Below are positions 38,226-51,535 of a stretch of DNA of 64,000 nt, piece after piece. The notes beneath the pieces are model-generated. The model ran no database searches and was not told the DNA's origin. It saw only the letters and a list, made by a program, of their open reading frames with translations. The first letter of the stretch is position 1; every line of letters begins with the position of its first letter. The stretch comes from Microcebus murinus (lineage: Eukaryota > Chordata > Mammalia > Primates > Cheirogaleidae). The DNA lies in the NCBI RefSeq assembly GCF_040939455.1, contig NC_134136.1, positions 73,422,001 through 73,486,000 on the forward strand, given 5' to 3'. The position numbers and the translations under genes are program-made.

Positions 38226-38905
38226 CTTTTATTATTTCGGCATATTATGGGGGTACAAAAGTTTTGGTTATATATATTGCCATTGCCCAACCTGAGTCAG
38301 AGCTACAAGCATGTCTGTCCCCCAAATGGTGTGCCCCACACCCATTAGGTGTGAAGATACTCATGCCCTCCTCCCCACTCCCGCCTGCCTGACACCTGAT
38401 GAATGTTACTACCATATGTGCACATAAGTGTTGATCAGTTAATACCAATTTAATAGTGAATAAATGTGGTGCTTGTTTTTCCATTCTTTTTTTTTTTTTG
38501 TTTGTTTGAGACAGAGTCTCACTCTGTTGCCCTGGCTAGAGTACCATGGCATCAGCCTAGCTCACAGCAACTTCAAACTCCTGGGCTCAAGCAATCCTGC
38601 CTCAGCCTCCTGAGTAGCTGGGACTACAGGCATGCTCCACCATGCCCGGCTAATTTTTTCTATATATTTTTAGTTGGCCAATTAATTTCTTTCTATTTTT
38701 AGTAGAGACGGGGTCTCACTCTTACTCACTCTTGAATTCCTGACCTTGAGTGATCTGCCCGCCTTGGCCTCCCAGAGTGCTAGGATTACAGGCATGAGCC
38801 ACCGCGCTCAGCCCTGTTTTTCCATTCTTGTGATACTTCACTTAGGAGAATGGTCTCCAGTTCCATCCAGATTGTTGCAAAAGGTATTGATAACTAGTAG
38901 TTTCT
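38226..38905 (-). mobile_element. L1 copy F, 3'-end fragment split by an Alu
   Basis: 'tttcggcatattatgggggtac' (in the minus sense the L1 3' end) is followed by the L1 3' UTR and the first part of the reversed ORF2 end. It is more diverged than copies A-E. It is interrupted at 38489-38814 by an Alu. Confidence 0.88.
38489..38814 (-). mobile_element. Alu inserted into L1 copy F
   Basis: Full Alu dimer with a T-run start and the end 'accgcgctcagcc'. The 15-bp L1 target TGTTTTTCCATTCTT is repeated at 38474-38488 and 38815-38829. Confidence 0.97.
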
Positions 38906-38934
38906 TCACCATAGTATCAGAAAGCATAGGATGA

Positions 38935-39770
38935 AGTTTAGTTTTCTATTGCTGCTATAACACATTCTTACAAACAGTGGCTTAAACAACACAAATTTAT
39001 TATTTTACAGTCCTAGAGATAAGTAGTGTCATTGGGCTAAAATCAAGATGTTGGTAGAGCCACATTTCTTCTGGAGGTTCTGGGGGAAAAGTGTTCCTTT
39101 GCCTTTTCCACCTTGTAGAGACTACCTGCATTCCTTGGTTTGTGGCCCCTCCCTCTGTCTTCAAAGGCAGCAGTGGAGAGTCAAACCCTTCTTACATTGC
39201 ATCACTCTGACATCACCTTTTTTTGTCTCACTTCTACTTTCAAGGACACCTATTATTACATTGGATTCCTCAGGGTAACCCAGGATAATTTTCCAATCTT
39301 GGGGTCTCTGATCCTTAACTTTTTTTTTTTTTTTTTTGAGACAGAGTCTTACTTTGTTGCCCAGGCTAGAGTGAGTGCCTGGGCATCAGCCTGGCTCACA
39401 GCAACCTCAATCTCCAGGGCTCAGCGATCCTACTGCCTCAGCCTCCCAAGTAGCTGGGACTACAGGCATGCGCCACCATGCCCGGCTAATGTTTTGTATA
39501 TATATTTTTAGCTGGTCAATTAATTTATTTCTATTTTTGGTAGAGACGGGGTCTCGCTCAGGCTGGTTTCAAACTCCTGACCTTGAGCAAATGCCCCGCC
39601 TTGGCCTCCCAAAGTGCTAGGATTACAGGCGTGAGCCACCACGCCCGGCCTTCTGATCCTTAACTTAATCACATCTGCAAAATCCACTTTGCCATGCAAG
39701 ATAACACATGCATGGTTTCTAGGGAATGGGATGTAGACATCTTCTAGGGCCATTATTCACTCACATCTCC
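38935..39770 (-). mobile_element. Old MaLR-like LTR, reversed, split by an Alu
   Basis: 'tttctattgctgctataaca', 'acagtggcttaaacaacaca' and 'aatttattattttacagtcc' are the reverse of an old LTR end (AATAAA region and GTTTAAGCCACTG). It continues after the Alu with 'aacttaatcacatctgcaaa'. Left and right borders are approximate. Confidence 0.6.
39322..39651 (-). mobile_element. Alu inserted into the old LTR
   Basis: Full strepsirrhine Alu dimer. The 15-bp target TCTGATCCTTAACTT is duplicated at 39307-39321 and 39652-39666. Confidence 0.97.
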
Positions 39771-40218
39771 ACCTTTTTAAGTTGAAATACTCTAGTGACA
39801 CCTAGTTTTCTCCCCACCATCCATTCTCTTCTACCGGAAACAGCCCTGATTTTTCTTTGTCAATTGAATCTTAATCCATGTAGTCTGCATAGAGCCTAAG
39901 GAGTTAGTCATGTGTCTCAGACTTTGGAAAATTAGCAAGAATAATTCCCCTGACCACAGTGATTGGTTAAGGGATAGGCATAAGACCCTAGACAGGTAAA
40001 CCAGAGTGAATATCAGTACTTCAGCTGGAGATGTTGGGACAGTTGGATGGGGCAAAGTTATTCCCTTTAAGCCTATGGGAGTGAGTCAGAGGTGGAAGTG
40101 ATTGATTATGGTAAATATCATTATACTCTTGCCCATCTGCAATGTTTACTATGGCTCCCCTACAAAGATGATGGTTTCCAGTAGCCAATATGTTTTCTCT
40201 TTCATTTTTTTTTTCATA
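39771..40218. other. Intergenic DNA
   Basis: Nothing recognised. Confidence 0.35.
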
Positions 40219-40219
40219 T

Positions 40220-40360
40220 TTTCATTTCAAATGAGGAAATGGAGTTTTTCTTATATTAGATGCTCGTTTGAAGTCATTTACCATTTACAATAAGTAAGTG
40301 GTGAAGGTGGGACTTAAGCTTGGGTCCTCTACCTTTAAATCATTCAACTATATTGACTGA
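40220..40360 (-). repeat. MIR fragment
   Basis: 'caaatgaggaaatggagttt' and 'gtggtgaaggtgggacttaa' match reversed MIR. Confidence 0.65.
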
Positions 40361-40639
40361 CTTGAATATCACAGGATTAGTTTGAAAAGGCCTAAATTAC
40401 ATTTGGCATTTGTATAGGGATATAACTGGGAGTGAGGTTCCAAGGGGAGAGCATACTTGTTTCCATCATTAATAAAATATTGACCTAGAGGGACTGTTAT
40501 CCATCTAATACTGTGGGACATTGTCCTGAATTTGGCCTGCCAAAGAATCTTGGAATATTTGTTCTGTTTTTGGTCAGGAACCAATAGCTATAAGTGAGGT
40601 ATAGGGCCCTAACATTAAGTGAATTCCTAATTAACATTA

Positions 40640-40845
40640 TGTGAGGTATATGCATCCATTATTTTATATAATCTTAGCCACCTAGCCTGCATTATTATCT
40701 TCATAATCATCATCTTTATTATTATCCCTGCTTCAAAGATGAGGAGAACAAGGCTTAGAGAATTTAAATCCCTTTCCCAAGCCAAGATTCAAACCCAGGC
40801 AGTGTAACTACAGAGCCTGCTTTCTTGACAATAGTTAACCAAGAC
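40640..40845 (-). repeat. MIR
   Basis: 'tattattatccctgcttcaa', 'agatgaggagaacaaggctt' and 'agattcaaacccaggcagtg' follow reversed MIR. Confidence 0.82.
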
Positions 40846-42174
40846 TGCAGCATTTAGAGGCATTGAACATTGTTTCCTCAGCATTTATCACACAGGGATA
40901 ATAAAGATATATCTGACTCTGAATTTTAAAACATTTGTGCTTCTTTTCACTTGTCATAATCCATTTCCTGTTTGTTTTCGAAATGACATAGGCCCTCTCC
41001 CACAATCAAGGTTGTCTTGATTTCCTAATGACAAAATTTACTTCAAGGTTATTTGCCCATCACTTTGAGTATCCCTTATATTAACAATATACTGCATCTT
41101 GCTTAATCTGTATTAACCATCTGATGTTTTAGAAATCCTTTGTTTGGGCGAGAGCAATTTACACAAAACAACCCACTTTGGCTTAGCTCTTTCTTTCTGT
41201 TTATCTTATCCATGTGGACTTTTCAAGTATTGACTTCATCAATGCTGATTATTGGAGGAACTGATGTGAACTCAATATAGCAAGGATATCAAGTGCTGCA
41301 ATTGTGAGATGCAAACCCACTTTGCTCAGGAAAGGGGAACCAGGGCTGTTGTGGTTACTCACCTCCTCAGTGTAATCCAGGTGCTGTAGGATAGTCAGTT
41401 CCCAGGCACCTTTGCCTGGACTACCTGCTTGCACCTCACTTTGCCCATCTATAATAACATGTACCGTGAAGAAGATAATCTCTAAACTCCTTTCCAGCAC
41501 TAAAACCCTTTAATTTTAGTACTCACATGCTTCTACTGCTATGGACCTCAGGGATTTACTTTGATTATAGAGAAGAAGCCTGGCAAGAGCTAGCCAGAGA
41601 GCCGCTCTCTGCTCACTAACCCTGGGCAGGAGTTAGGGTGTGGCATCAGTCCCTGATGTAGCAGTTCAGTAAGACCAGACAGCGCACCAGGGAGCAAGGA
41701 GAAACCCAGTCCTGGGAACTAGGGCTCATTGAGGGAGAGATCTGTGCTTTATGCATGGGGTAACTCAGGGATGCAGAAGTCAGCACTGGGAAGGAGCCCA
41801 AAGTCCCCACTGGAAGGTGGTGGGGAAAAGGTACATTGTTTCTCCCCTGTCATGAAGACCTGCTTAGAAACAGAATGGGCATAAAATGTCAGGTCCAGGT
41901 ACAAGTGGGCCCAGCAGAGAGGAGCTGGTAGTGCCAAAAAGGGTAAAAAGTCACAGGGCTGCATCAGCCACAAACTGGCTATTTTGATTCTCAGTGTCCG
42001 CTTTCCAGCATTATATCAAGAGTGGAACATCACTGGCCCATGATCTGATAACATTATGGTTTCCCTATGTAACATTACCATCTTTGAATTGTCTTTTGCT
42101 TGTTAGATTCTTAAATTTTATTGTTTATGGTTTTGAAAATACGCAAAGCAAGTTTTCCTGCTAGGAGGACATAA
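40846..42174. other. Intergenic DNA, nothing firm
   Basis: About 1.3 kb with somewhat higher GC from 41580 to 42000 but no coding segment I recognise. A MIR-like 3' scrap may lie near 41480 ('aactcctttccagcactaaa'). Confidence 0.4.
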
Positions 42175-42175
42175 A

Positions 42176-42400
42176 TCATAGTGGTTAAGAGTCAGGCAGA
42201 TCTGGATTCAAATTGCAGCTCTGCCACTTAAGCTGTTATGTGACCTTGGGCAAGTCACATCACCTCAATGGACCCCAGATTCCTCATGCATGAAATTAGG
42301 ATGATAATAATATAGCATCCAAAAGAAGTTCTGAGAATAAATAAGAAAATATGCCTAACATATTAAAAACACTAGATAAATGGTAGCTATTGTTATTATT
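42176..42400 (+). repeat. MIR, nearly complete
   Basis: 'catagtggttaagagtcagg', 'gcagctctgccacttaagct', 'tgaccttgggcaagtcacat' and 'ggatgataataatatagcat' follow MIR closely. Confidence 0.92.
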
Positions 42401-42654
42401 GGCTTGTCTAGGATGTCTCCCACCTTAGCATATCATCATGTGTTTTCTGTATATGCTTTTGAAATCAAATCAGTATGTGTGCACTGATTTTTCATTGAGT
42501 CTACATGAGCAAAACAAGAATTTACCTTATTAGAAGACAACATTTTCCGTGTGTGTTTTGAACACCTACCATGGGCTAAGAGCCAACCCTTAGCTAATGG
42601 TACTTAGAAAGCCCAATGAAATATGGTAGAGCTGAGGAAATGTGATGGTCTATG

Positions 42655-43269
42655 TGCTGGTTAATTTTATTTGTTAACTTGACTAGGCCATGGGATGCCT
42701 ACATATTTGGTCAAGTATTATTCTGGGAGTTTCTGTGAGGGTATTTGTAGATGAGATTAACATTTGAATTGGTATACTGAGTAAAGTATATTGCCCACAC
42801 CAATGTGGGTAGGTTTCATTTAATCCACTGAAGACTTCAATAAAACAAAAGGCTGAGTAAAAGAGAATTTACTCTGTGCCTATCTTAGAGCTGGAATATT
42901 AGTCTCCTTCCTTCAGAGTTGGATTCGGACTGGCATTTATACCATTGGCTTTCTTGCTTCTCAGAGCTTTGGACTCAAACTGGAACCATACCATGGGCTC
43001 TCCTCAGTCCCCAGCTTGCCAACTGCAGATCTAGTGACTTCTCAGCCTCTATAATTACATGATCTCATAATAATCAGTCTCTCTTTCTCTCTCCCCCCAT
43101 ACCTTCATATGTTATATATTAATATATAATATTCATATCTATTTATATAGATCTAGCTCTATATATATCCTATTGGATATACCTATGTAGATAGATATAT
43201 CTATATTTATCTCTATCTATACTTATATCTCCTATTGGTTCTGTTTCTTGGTAGAATCTTGACTAAGAC
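42655..43269 (+). repeat. Old LTR-like interspersed repeat, family 1, second copy
   Basis: Starts 'tgtgctggttaattttattt' and ends 'ggttctgtttcttggtagaa' then 'cttgactaagaca'. It matches 9150-9727. A TATC/TATA-rich simple repeat (43090-43230) lies before the end. Confidence 0.65.
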
Positions 43270-44685
43270 AGTCCAGGAAAATGCCTCATGTCTGTTCATA
43301 GATCATGATATTTTTCTAGTGCCTAGTGCTTCCCAATTCTCCACTGAGACTTCTTAGGTTTAATGTTAAGGAAAAAATAGAACAAAATTCCTGGGGTTGA
43401 GTATATAGAACCAAGACAATTTGTTGTATCCTAATAGTTTAGTGACCTGAACAAAATTGATGATCCTGACAGGGAGCTTGTTCTGGATACCACCAATCTG
43501 TACCAATCAACAATGTCCACATGTTCTGAAATTCAGTCTGGTTTTAGAGAGTCTCTCTCAATTTTTGGAAATGCTGCAAGCTACATAGGGGACTGTCAAC
43601 TTAGAGGGAAGGTCAGAAGCCTTAGAATGTGTCTGAGGAAAGCAATATATCTCTTGACCACTGGAAAGGCACACACATTGCTTAGATGTTTCTATAGCAG
43701 AAAACTCTGAGGGAGAAATGCTTCCCCAGTGACTCAGCTCTTCTAGATGGAAAAAAAGTCCTAGAGCATGTTCATATGCAATCAATATTTTATGAGACTG
43801 TTATTTCTGTGCACTTGCTCTGATGTCAGTTTTCCTTTAAATTCCCTGCAGTATCTCATCTTGTATTAACCTGAGTTGTGATGTCAGAAATAGAGGACCT
43901 TAAATGTGTAAGATGCGTCTTAGAAAGGCTTGTAGAGAATTGTAGAGATTTTAGTGGCAGAGGTGTGAGAAGTATTAGAAACCTGAAGTGAAATAAGTGG
44001 GACCAGGGGACTGAGAGCCTCTCACTGCAGGGCTTGAGCTGTATTATTCTACCTTCCACGCACAAAATAGCAATTAATACAGATTGACACTACCAATATA
44101 TGTGCAGACTGGAAGGATGGATGGATAAAAACTACCTTCACATGCACCATACCTTGTAAATTTATCAGCCCCACCCCCCAATAGCCAGAAAGCTCATTGC
44201 AAGTATCTTTGTGTATCTAGCATGAAGCACAGGAGGGCTAGATCCAAACTGAGTAGCATTGAGAGGGAGCAATACTGGGAGTTGGGTAGCACTTTTATTG
44301 TGAGGATGGAAGTTTAGGATCTGGCCTTCTGGGCATGGTGGTCAGGATTAGAGAAGGGCTGTGCACTTGGGTAGATGGGGTTGAAACTAGTGATCCAATA
44401 ACAAAGACAAATGACAGTCACCTCGCTCATCACTTAAATATTTTTATTTAATAAACACTTGGCCTGTGCATGTGTGATGTAAGGAGTTGCCAGTTGACTT
44501 AAAATGGCAGCATCTACCCATGTCATTAAACAAGAAACTTAGTCCTAGAGGTTCCACCTCATAAGTATCACTGGGATCCACCTTCCTGCTCCCCATATCT
44601 ACTCTTTCCTCCCTAATTTAGACTACCAGAGACTTCTACTAGGCCCTCTGTGTCCACTATGCTCCTCTTCAATTAACAGTCCTTA
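43270..44685. other. Intergenic DNA, nothing recognised
   Basis: No exon-like frame or nameable repeat in about 1.4 kb. Confidence 0.4.
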
Positions 44686-44689
44686 CTGT

Positions 44690-44935
44690 AGCAAGAGGTA
44701 ACCTCCTCAGCAGAAATCAAATCATTTCCTGCTTTACAAACCTTCAGCGGATTCCCATTTGTTACATGATAAAGACCTAACATGGCTTCTTACAAGGTCC
44801 TTTCTGTTCTTGTCCTTCACTATTTCTTCCTCCTGTGTCTCTCCTTGTCCCATACTCTAGCCATAAGGAACTACTTGCTATTTTCTGAAACTCTGCTGCA
44901 TCATATTGCTTTCATAAATGCTGGGTTTTAGACAT
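44690..44935 (+). repeat. L2 fragment
   Basis: 'aaaccttcagcggattccca', 'gataaagacctaacatggct' and 'acaaggtcctttctgttctt' follow the L2 consensus upstream of its 3' end. Confidence 0.75.
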
Positions 44936-45085
44936 GGATTTAAAATATACCCTCAACTCTCATCTCCAGCTGCTGTTCAGATGCACCCCCAGACATGCCA
45001 TCTGTTCTAGTCACAGCCAACTACTCCCTATTCATTGACCAGACCAAGTATTTCCAAGAGGTCAAAGTTTAAACAAATAATTAGA

Positions 45086-46449
45086 GGGGGCGGAGCAAGA
45101 TGGCGGACGAATAACACCGCCAGACAGAGGGTCTCTGCAGAAAAGACCGATTCTAGCAGAAACTAGAGGAAAGAAGCAAGAAGACGAGCATACAGCGGAC
45201 AAGGGCCGGAAGGAGGGGTACCTGAGACCCCGGGAGACTCCACGGGAGGAGGCTGCGGAGGAGAACTGGAGGCTGAGACCACCGGAGCAGCCCGGAGACC
45301 AGCAGCAAGGGTAGGTGGATCTGCTGTTTCCCCTCCCCTGCATTCGGGACTGATGGTGGGCTCCCCAGCGAGTGGAGAGACCTGCGGACATCAGCCCAGA
45401 GACTGCCGCCGCCTGCCAGCGGTGAGCCTGTAGCAGACGTGGCACCAGGTTCCCAACTTCCTCCGGGCACCTCCCTGTGCACGGACCCGAGCCGCGCGGC
45501 AGGCGCCATATTGCCTCCTCCTCCCCTCCGCCGACCCTACCCGCGGCTGCCCAGAGAGACAATACAGCCACCAGCCGGAGGCACCTCCAGGGAATGGGAC
45601 CTTCCCGTTTGGGACCCCGCCCGCCCTCCCAGGTGCTGCTGGCACCGTGTTCCCAGGAAAACGGTGCCGACTCAGAGGCTGAGAGACATAGACCCAGCTT
45701 GGGCTTCCTGTGGGTGAATTAGGACCGGAAATCCTCTCCCTGGTGGGAATACAGTTTGAACTCTGGGACCCAGAGGTCGGACCTGCAGACCAGATCCCCT
45801 GCACCAAGGGCTAGCATTGCCCGGGGCACAGAAGGGTTATACGTGAACAGCCTACTGAGGGCTGTGTGCCTCCAGGGGCGGATCGGCGCCCTAGAGGACA
45901 ACCCTCCTCCCAGGAGGAGGCCGTGTGCCCAACCCAGGTGGCGTTCCTGTGCAGGGAACCTCCCCGCCGGCACCACAGTCCGGGGAGGCCTGGTGGCTTG
46001 TGGTCTGGCCTGCCCAGGAGTAGAGTTGGGGAGGGTGGAAAGAAGCGAGGCCTGCTGCAGACTGCAGGTCTCAGACAGCCCCACCCCCACACCCAGACTT
46101 TCTGGCTGAGCGGGACCATTCCAGCCCCGCCCTGACAGCTTTCCCTGGAAGCTGAGAACAGAACTTTGACCCCTGCTAACGGCCTGAGGGCAGGCTTATC
46201 CAACCCAGCTCCGCCCAGAACGAGAGCTGATAACAGGACTCAAAATCAATACCATAGCCTGTTCCTCCAAGCAAACGCCACCTACTGACAGGGACAGCAT
46301 CTTGCACAGCCTTTCCACGGCACCCACTGACTCAATATACAGGGAGTGGTCCAATTTCACCCACAGGCACCACCTAACGCCTCAGAAACTAAACAAGGTG
46401 TGTGAATACCCAAACAATAACCTAAGGAAAGAAACAACAACTGATCGAC
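45086..46449 (+). promoter_or_regulatory. L1-D 5' UTR / internal promoter
   Basis: The leader is GC- and CpG-rich compared with its surroundings, and starts with CAAGATGGCGG (45096-45106), a YY1-type site as at the 5' end of primate L1. It matches the leader of copy E apart from small indels. Confidence 0.8.
45153..45509 (-). other. Antisense ORF in L1-D 5' UTR, ORF0-like
   Basis: This 118-codon antisense frame starts at the same place and with related residues as the one in copy E (20746). After about 60 codons a small indel (near 45315) shifts the frame relative to E, and the E-type continuation is found in an overlapping frame (45062-45571). Coding status is unproven. Confidence 0.35.
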
Positions 46450-47454
46450 ATGGGAAGAAATCAGCGAAAGAACTCAGGAAATATGAAGAACCAAACGGAA
46501 AACACACCCCCAAGGAGGAGCACCAGCCCCCTAGAAACGGACACCGACCAAAATCAGGCAACCAATATGACAGAAAAGGAATTTCGTATGTGGATCATAA
46601 GAACACTCACCCAGCTGCAACAACAACTCAATAACCAACACCAAGAAAACACAAAACACCTCCAAGAAATGGAACAAAGGTTCAACAAAGAGATTGACAG
46701 AGTGAAGAAAACTTTAACCGAAGTCCTGGAGATGAAGAATCAACTCAGAGAACTACAAAATACTGTGGAAAGTCTCAAGAACAGGGTAGATCAAGCAGAA
46801 GAAAGAATCTCAGAGCTTGAAGATAACACCTTCCAATTAAATAAATCAGTCACAGAAATACAGCAGAGAAACAAGAGAAAAGACCAAAGCCTACAAGAGC
46901 TGTGTGATTATGTGAAAAAACCTAACGTGAGACTCATAGGTTTAGCCGAAGGGGAGGAAGACAACACTCAAGGGCTGGACAAGCTTTTTGAAGATATAAT
47001 AGAGGAAAATTTCCCAGGCCTTGCTCAAAATCTTGATATACAAGTTCAAGAAGCCCAGAGGACCCCTCGGAGATTCAATGCAAACAGGAAGACGTCACGT
47101 CATGCAGTCATCAGACTGACCAAAGTATCAACTAAAGAGGCCCTTCTAAGAGCTGTAAGACAAAAGAAGCAAGTGACATACAAGGGAAAGCCAATTTGAA
47201 TAACATCAGACTTCTCTAATGAGACTTTACAAGCAAGGAGAGACTGGGGCCCCATTCTCACTCTTTTGAAAAAAAACAATGCCCAGCCTAGAATCTTATT
47301 CCCTGCAAAACTAAGCTTCATATATGAAGGAGAAATAAAAACATTCTCAGACAAGCAAAGGCTCAGAGAATTCACCAAGACAAGACCAGCCCTACAAGAA
47401 GTACTTAAAACAGCGTTATGCACGGAACATCATAATAATAATCCACGGATATAA
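46450..47454 (+). pseudogene. L1-D ORF1 (RNA-binding protein), one stop codon
   Basis: ORF1p is a trimeric RNA chaperone of the L1 particle. The ATG starts MGRNQRKNSGNMKNQ. A coiled coil with NTVESLKNRVDQAEERISEL follows around residues 55-140, then an RRM with DYVKKPNVRLIGLAEGEED. A TGA at 47197-47199 (codon 250) follows KGKPI. Beyond it the same frame continues through the C-terminal domain (SFIYEGEIKTFSDKQRLREF) to the normal stop at 47454. Copy E reads an Arg codon CGA at the TGA site, so this is a single CpG-type change. Confidence 0.95.
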
Positions 47455-47495
47455 AAACAACCAAAACCCAAAGATATTAAAGGCCAGATATTACA

Positions 47496-50400
47496 ATGGC
47501 TCAAGACAGAAATCATAGCAACAACATCCAACCCAACAGAATGATCAGTAATCTACCTTACCTATCAGTTCTCTCAATAAATGTGAATGGCTTAAACTCT
47601 CCACTCAAAAGACATAGGCTGGCTGAATGGATAAGAAAATACAGGCCAAGTATATGCTGTCTTCAGGAAACACATTTAACCTGCAAGGATGCACATAGAC
47701 TAAAAATAAAAGGGTGCAGATCAATATTCCAAGCAAATAGAAGCCAAAAGAAGGCTGGTGTGGTAGTTCTAATTTCAGACGATTTAGTTTTTAAACCAAC
47801 AAAAGTAGTAAAAGACAAAGAGGGTCATTATATAATGGTGAAGGGCACAGTCCAACAAGAAGAGATAACAATTTTAAATATATATGCACCCAACTTAGGT
47901 GCACCCTGATTCATAACGCAAACCTTACTGGAGCTAAGCAAATGGATTAATAGCAACTCCATAATCGCCGGGGATTTCAACACCCCACTGATGGCACGAG
48001 ACAGATCCTCCAAACAGAAAATTAATAAAGAAATAATGGACTTAAACAAAACTCTAGAACAATTGGGTCTGACAGACATGTACAGAACATTCTACCCAAA
48101 ATCCACTGAATATACGTTCTTCTCATCAGCTCACGGGACATTCTCTAAGATTGACCATATCCTAGGACACAAAGAAAATCTCAAGAAATTGAAAAAAATA
48201 GAAATCATACCATGTACCTTCTCAGATCACAGTGGAATAAAACTAGAAATCAACCCTAACAGAAACTCACATTTCTACACAAAAACGTGGAAATTAAACA
48301 ACCTCCTACTAAATGATTACTTCGTAAATGAAGAAATCAAGACGGAAATAAAAAACTTCTATGAAGAAAACGACAATGGAGAGACAAGTTATCAACTCCT
48401 CTGGGAGACAGCTAAAGCAGTTCTGAGAGGAAAGTTTATCTCCATAAATGCCTATAACCAAAAGGCAAGAAGATCACAAATAGACAATCTAATGAAACGA
48501 CTCAAAGAGCTGGAAAAAGAAGAACAGACCAACCCCAAACCCAGCAGAAGAAGTGAAATCAACAAGATCAAATCAGAACTAAACGAAATTGAAAACAGGA
48601 AAGCTATTCAGGAGATTAATAAAACAAAAAGTTGGTTCTTTGAAAAAATAAACAAGATTGACACGCCATTGGCTAAGCTAACGAAAAGCAGAAAAGAGAA
48701 ATCTCTAATAAGCTCCATCAGGAATAAAAAAGGAGATATCACAACTGATCCCAAAGAGATACAAGATACAATTTATGAATACTGCAAAAATCTTTATGCA
48801 CACAAACTGGAAAATGTGGAGGAAATGGACAAATTTCTAGAAACACACAGCCTCCCTAGGCTCAACCAGGAAGAAATAGATTCCCTGAACAGACCAATCT
48901 CAACAGCTGAAATAGAAACAGCAATTAAACATCTCCCTAAAAAGAAAAGTCCCGGTCCAGATGGCTTCACACCTGAATTTTACCACACTTACAAAGAAGA
49001 ACTAGTACCTATCTTGCAGAAACTATTCCACAACATCGAGAAGAACGGAAACCTCCCCGACACCTTTTATGAAGCGAATATTACTCTGATACCAAAACCA
49101 GGAAAGGATGCAACAAAAAAAGAAAACTACAGACCAATATCCCTAATGAATATAGATGCAAAAATTTTCAACAAAATCTTAGCTAACCGAATCCAGACAC
49201 TTATCAAAAAAATAATCCACCACGACCAAGTGGGCTTCATCCCAGGGATGCAGGGATGGTTCAACATACGTAAATCTATAAATGCAATTCACCACATCAA
49301 CAGAAGCAAAAACAAAGACCACATGATTCTTTCAATAGATGCAGAAAAAGCTCTTGACAAAATTCAACACCCTTTCATGATACGAACACTTAAGAAAATA
49401 GGCATAGAAGGGACATACCTAAAAATGATACAAGCCATATATGACAGACCCATAGCCAACATCATACTGAATGGAGAAAGATTGAAATCATTCCCACTTA
49501 GAACTGGAACCAGACAAGGCTGCCCACTATCTCCACTTCTGTTCAACATAGTGCTGGAAGTCTTGGCTACAGCAATCAGACAGGAAAATGGAATCAAAGG
49601 TATCCAAATAGGGGCAGAAGAGATCAAACTTTCACTGTTTGCTGATGATATGATATTGTATCTAGAAAACCCCAAGGATTCAACCAAGAAACTCCTGGAA
49701 CTGATCAATGAATTTAGTAAAGTCTCAGGATACAAAATCAATACACAGAAATCAGAGGCATTCATATACGCCAACAACAATCTAATTGAGAACCAAATCA
49801 AAGACTCAATTCCCTTCACAATAGCAACAAAGAAATTAAAGTACCTAGGAATATATTTAACCAAAGAGGTAAAAGACCTCTACAGGGAGAACTATGAAAC
49901 ACTGAGGAAGGAAATAGCAGAGGATGTAAACAGATGGAAATCCATACCATGCTCGTGGATCGGCAGACTCAATATCATCAAAATGTCTATACTACCCAAA
50001 CTGATCTACAGATTCAATGCAATACCTATTAAAATCTCATCAGCATTCTTCACTGATATAGAAAAAATAATTTTACGCTTCGTACGGAACCAAAGAAGAC
50101 CCCGAATATCAAGAGCAATTCTAGGCAACAAAAACAAAATGGGAGGCATTAATATGCCAGATATCAAACTATACTACAAAGCTGTAGTAATTAAAACAAT
50201 ATGGTATTGGCACAAAAACAGGAATATTGACCAGTGGAACAGATGTGAGAATCCTGATATAAAACCATCCTCATATAGCCATCTCATCTTTGACAAAGCA
50301 GACAAAAACATACGCTGGGGAAAAGAATCCCTCTTCAATAAATGGTGCTGGGAAAACTGGATAGCCACCTGTAGAAGGCTAAAACAGGACCCACACCTTT

Positions 50401-51371
50401 CACCTCTCACAAAAACCAACTCATGCTGGATAACAGACTTAAACCTAAGATATGAAACTATTAGAACTCTAGAGGAAAAAGTTGGAAACACTCTCCTAGA
50501 CATTGGCCTGGGCAAAGAGTTTATGAAGAAGTCCCCAAAGGCAATCACAGCAGCAACAAAAATAAATAAATGGGACATGATCAAACTACAAAGCTTCTGC
50601 ACCGCCAAAGAAATAGTCATGAAAGTAAACAGACAACCTACAGAATGGGAGAAAATTTTTGCATCCTATGCATCCGATAAGGGACTGATAACTAGAATAT
50701 ACTTAGAACTCACGAAAATTAGGAAGAAAAAATCAAATAACCCTATTAAAAAGTGGGCAAAGGACTTGAACAGAAATTTTTCTAAAGAAGACAGAAGAAT
50801 GGCCAACAAACATATGAAGAAATGCTCAACATCTCTAATCATCAGGGAAATGCAAATCAAAACCACAATGAGATATCACTTAACCCCAGTGAGAATGGCC
50901 TTTATCAAAAAATCTCCAAACAATAAATGCTGGCTTGGTTGCGGAGAGAGAGGAACACTCCTACACTGCTGGTGGGACTGCAAACTAGTTCAACCTCTGT
51001 GGAAAGCAATATGGAGATACCTTAAAGCGATCCAAGTGAATCTACCATTTGATCCAGCAATCCCATTGCTGGGCATCTACCCAAATGATCCAGTGACACT
51101 CTACAAAAAAGACACCTGCACTCGAATGTTTATAGCAGCACAATTCATAATTGCAAGGCTGTGGAAACAGCCCAAGTGCCCATCAATCAAAGAATGGATT
51201 AATAAAATGTGGTATATGTACACCATGGAGTACTATTCAGCTCTAAGAAACAATGGTGATATAGCACACCTTATATTTTCCTGGTTAGAGCTGGAACCCA
51301 TACTACTAAGTGAAGTATCCCAAGAATGGAAAAACAAGCACCAGATATATTCTCCAGCAAACTGGTATTAA
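47496..51371 (+). pseudogene. L1-D ORF2 (endonuclease-reverse transcriptase), one stop codon
   Basis: The ORF is 1,291 codons long and starts MAQDRNHSNNIQPNRM. The endonuclease domain (residues about 1-240) shows LQETHL and GDFN. A TGA at 47907-47909 (codon 138) interrupts it. From a Met at 47991 the frame is open for 1,126 residues to the TAA at 51369-51371. It contains reverse transcriptase motif A ([11 protein letters not shown], with Leu where copy A has Phe), motif C FADD, and the C-terminal cysteine cluster [18 protein letters not shown]. The spacer from ORF1 is 41 bp. A protein from the internal Met would lack most of the endonuclease. Confidence 0.96.
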
Positions 51372-51420
51372 CTGAGTAGCACCTAAGTGGACACATAGGT
51401 GCTACAGTAATAGGGTATTG

Positions 51421-51535
51421 GGCAGGTGGGAGGGGGGAGGGGGGCGGGTATATACATACATAGTGAGTGAGATGTGCACCATCTGGGGGATGGTCATGAT
51501 GGAGACTCAGACTTTTGGGGGGAGGGGGGGAAATG
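51421..51535 (+). other. G-rich tracts of the L1-D 3' UTR
   Basis: Two runs, 51421-51449 (GGTGGGAGGGGGGAGGGGGG plus CGGG) and 51518-51533, are built of repeated G3-7 blocks. Copies B and E carry the same type of tract, as human L1 3' UTRs do. They have the pattern needed for G-quadruplexes. Confidence 0.7.

Noticed and set aside
49364..50620. Minus-strand ORFs of 148-166 codons that recur in L1 copies A, B and D
   Set aside because: They are antisense shadows of ORF2. They recur only because ORF2 itself is conserved, and their breaks follow ORF2 indels.
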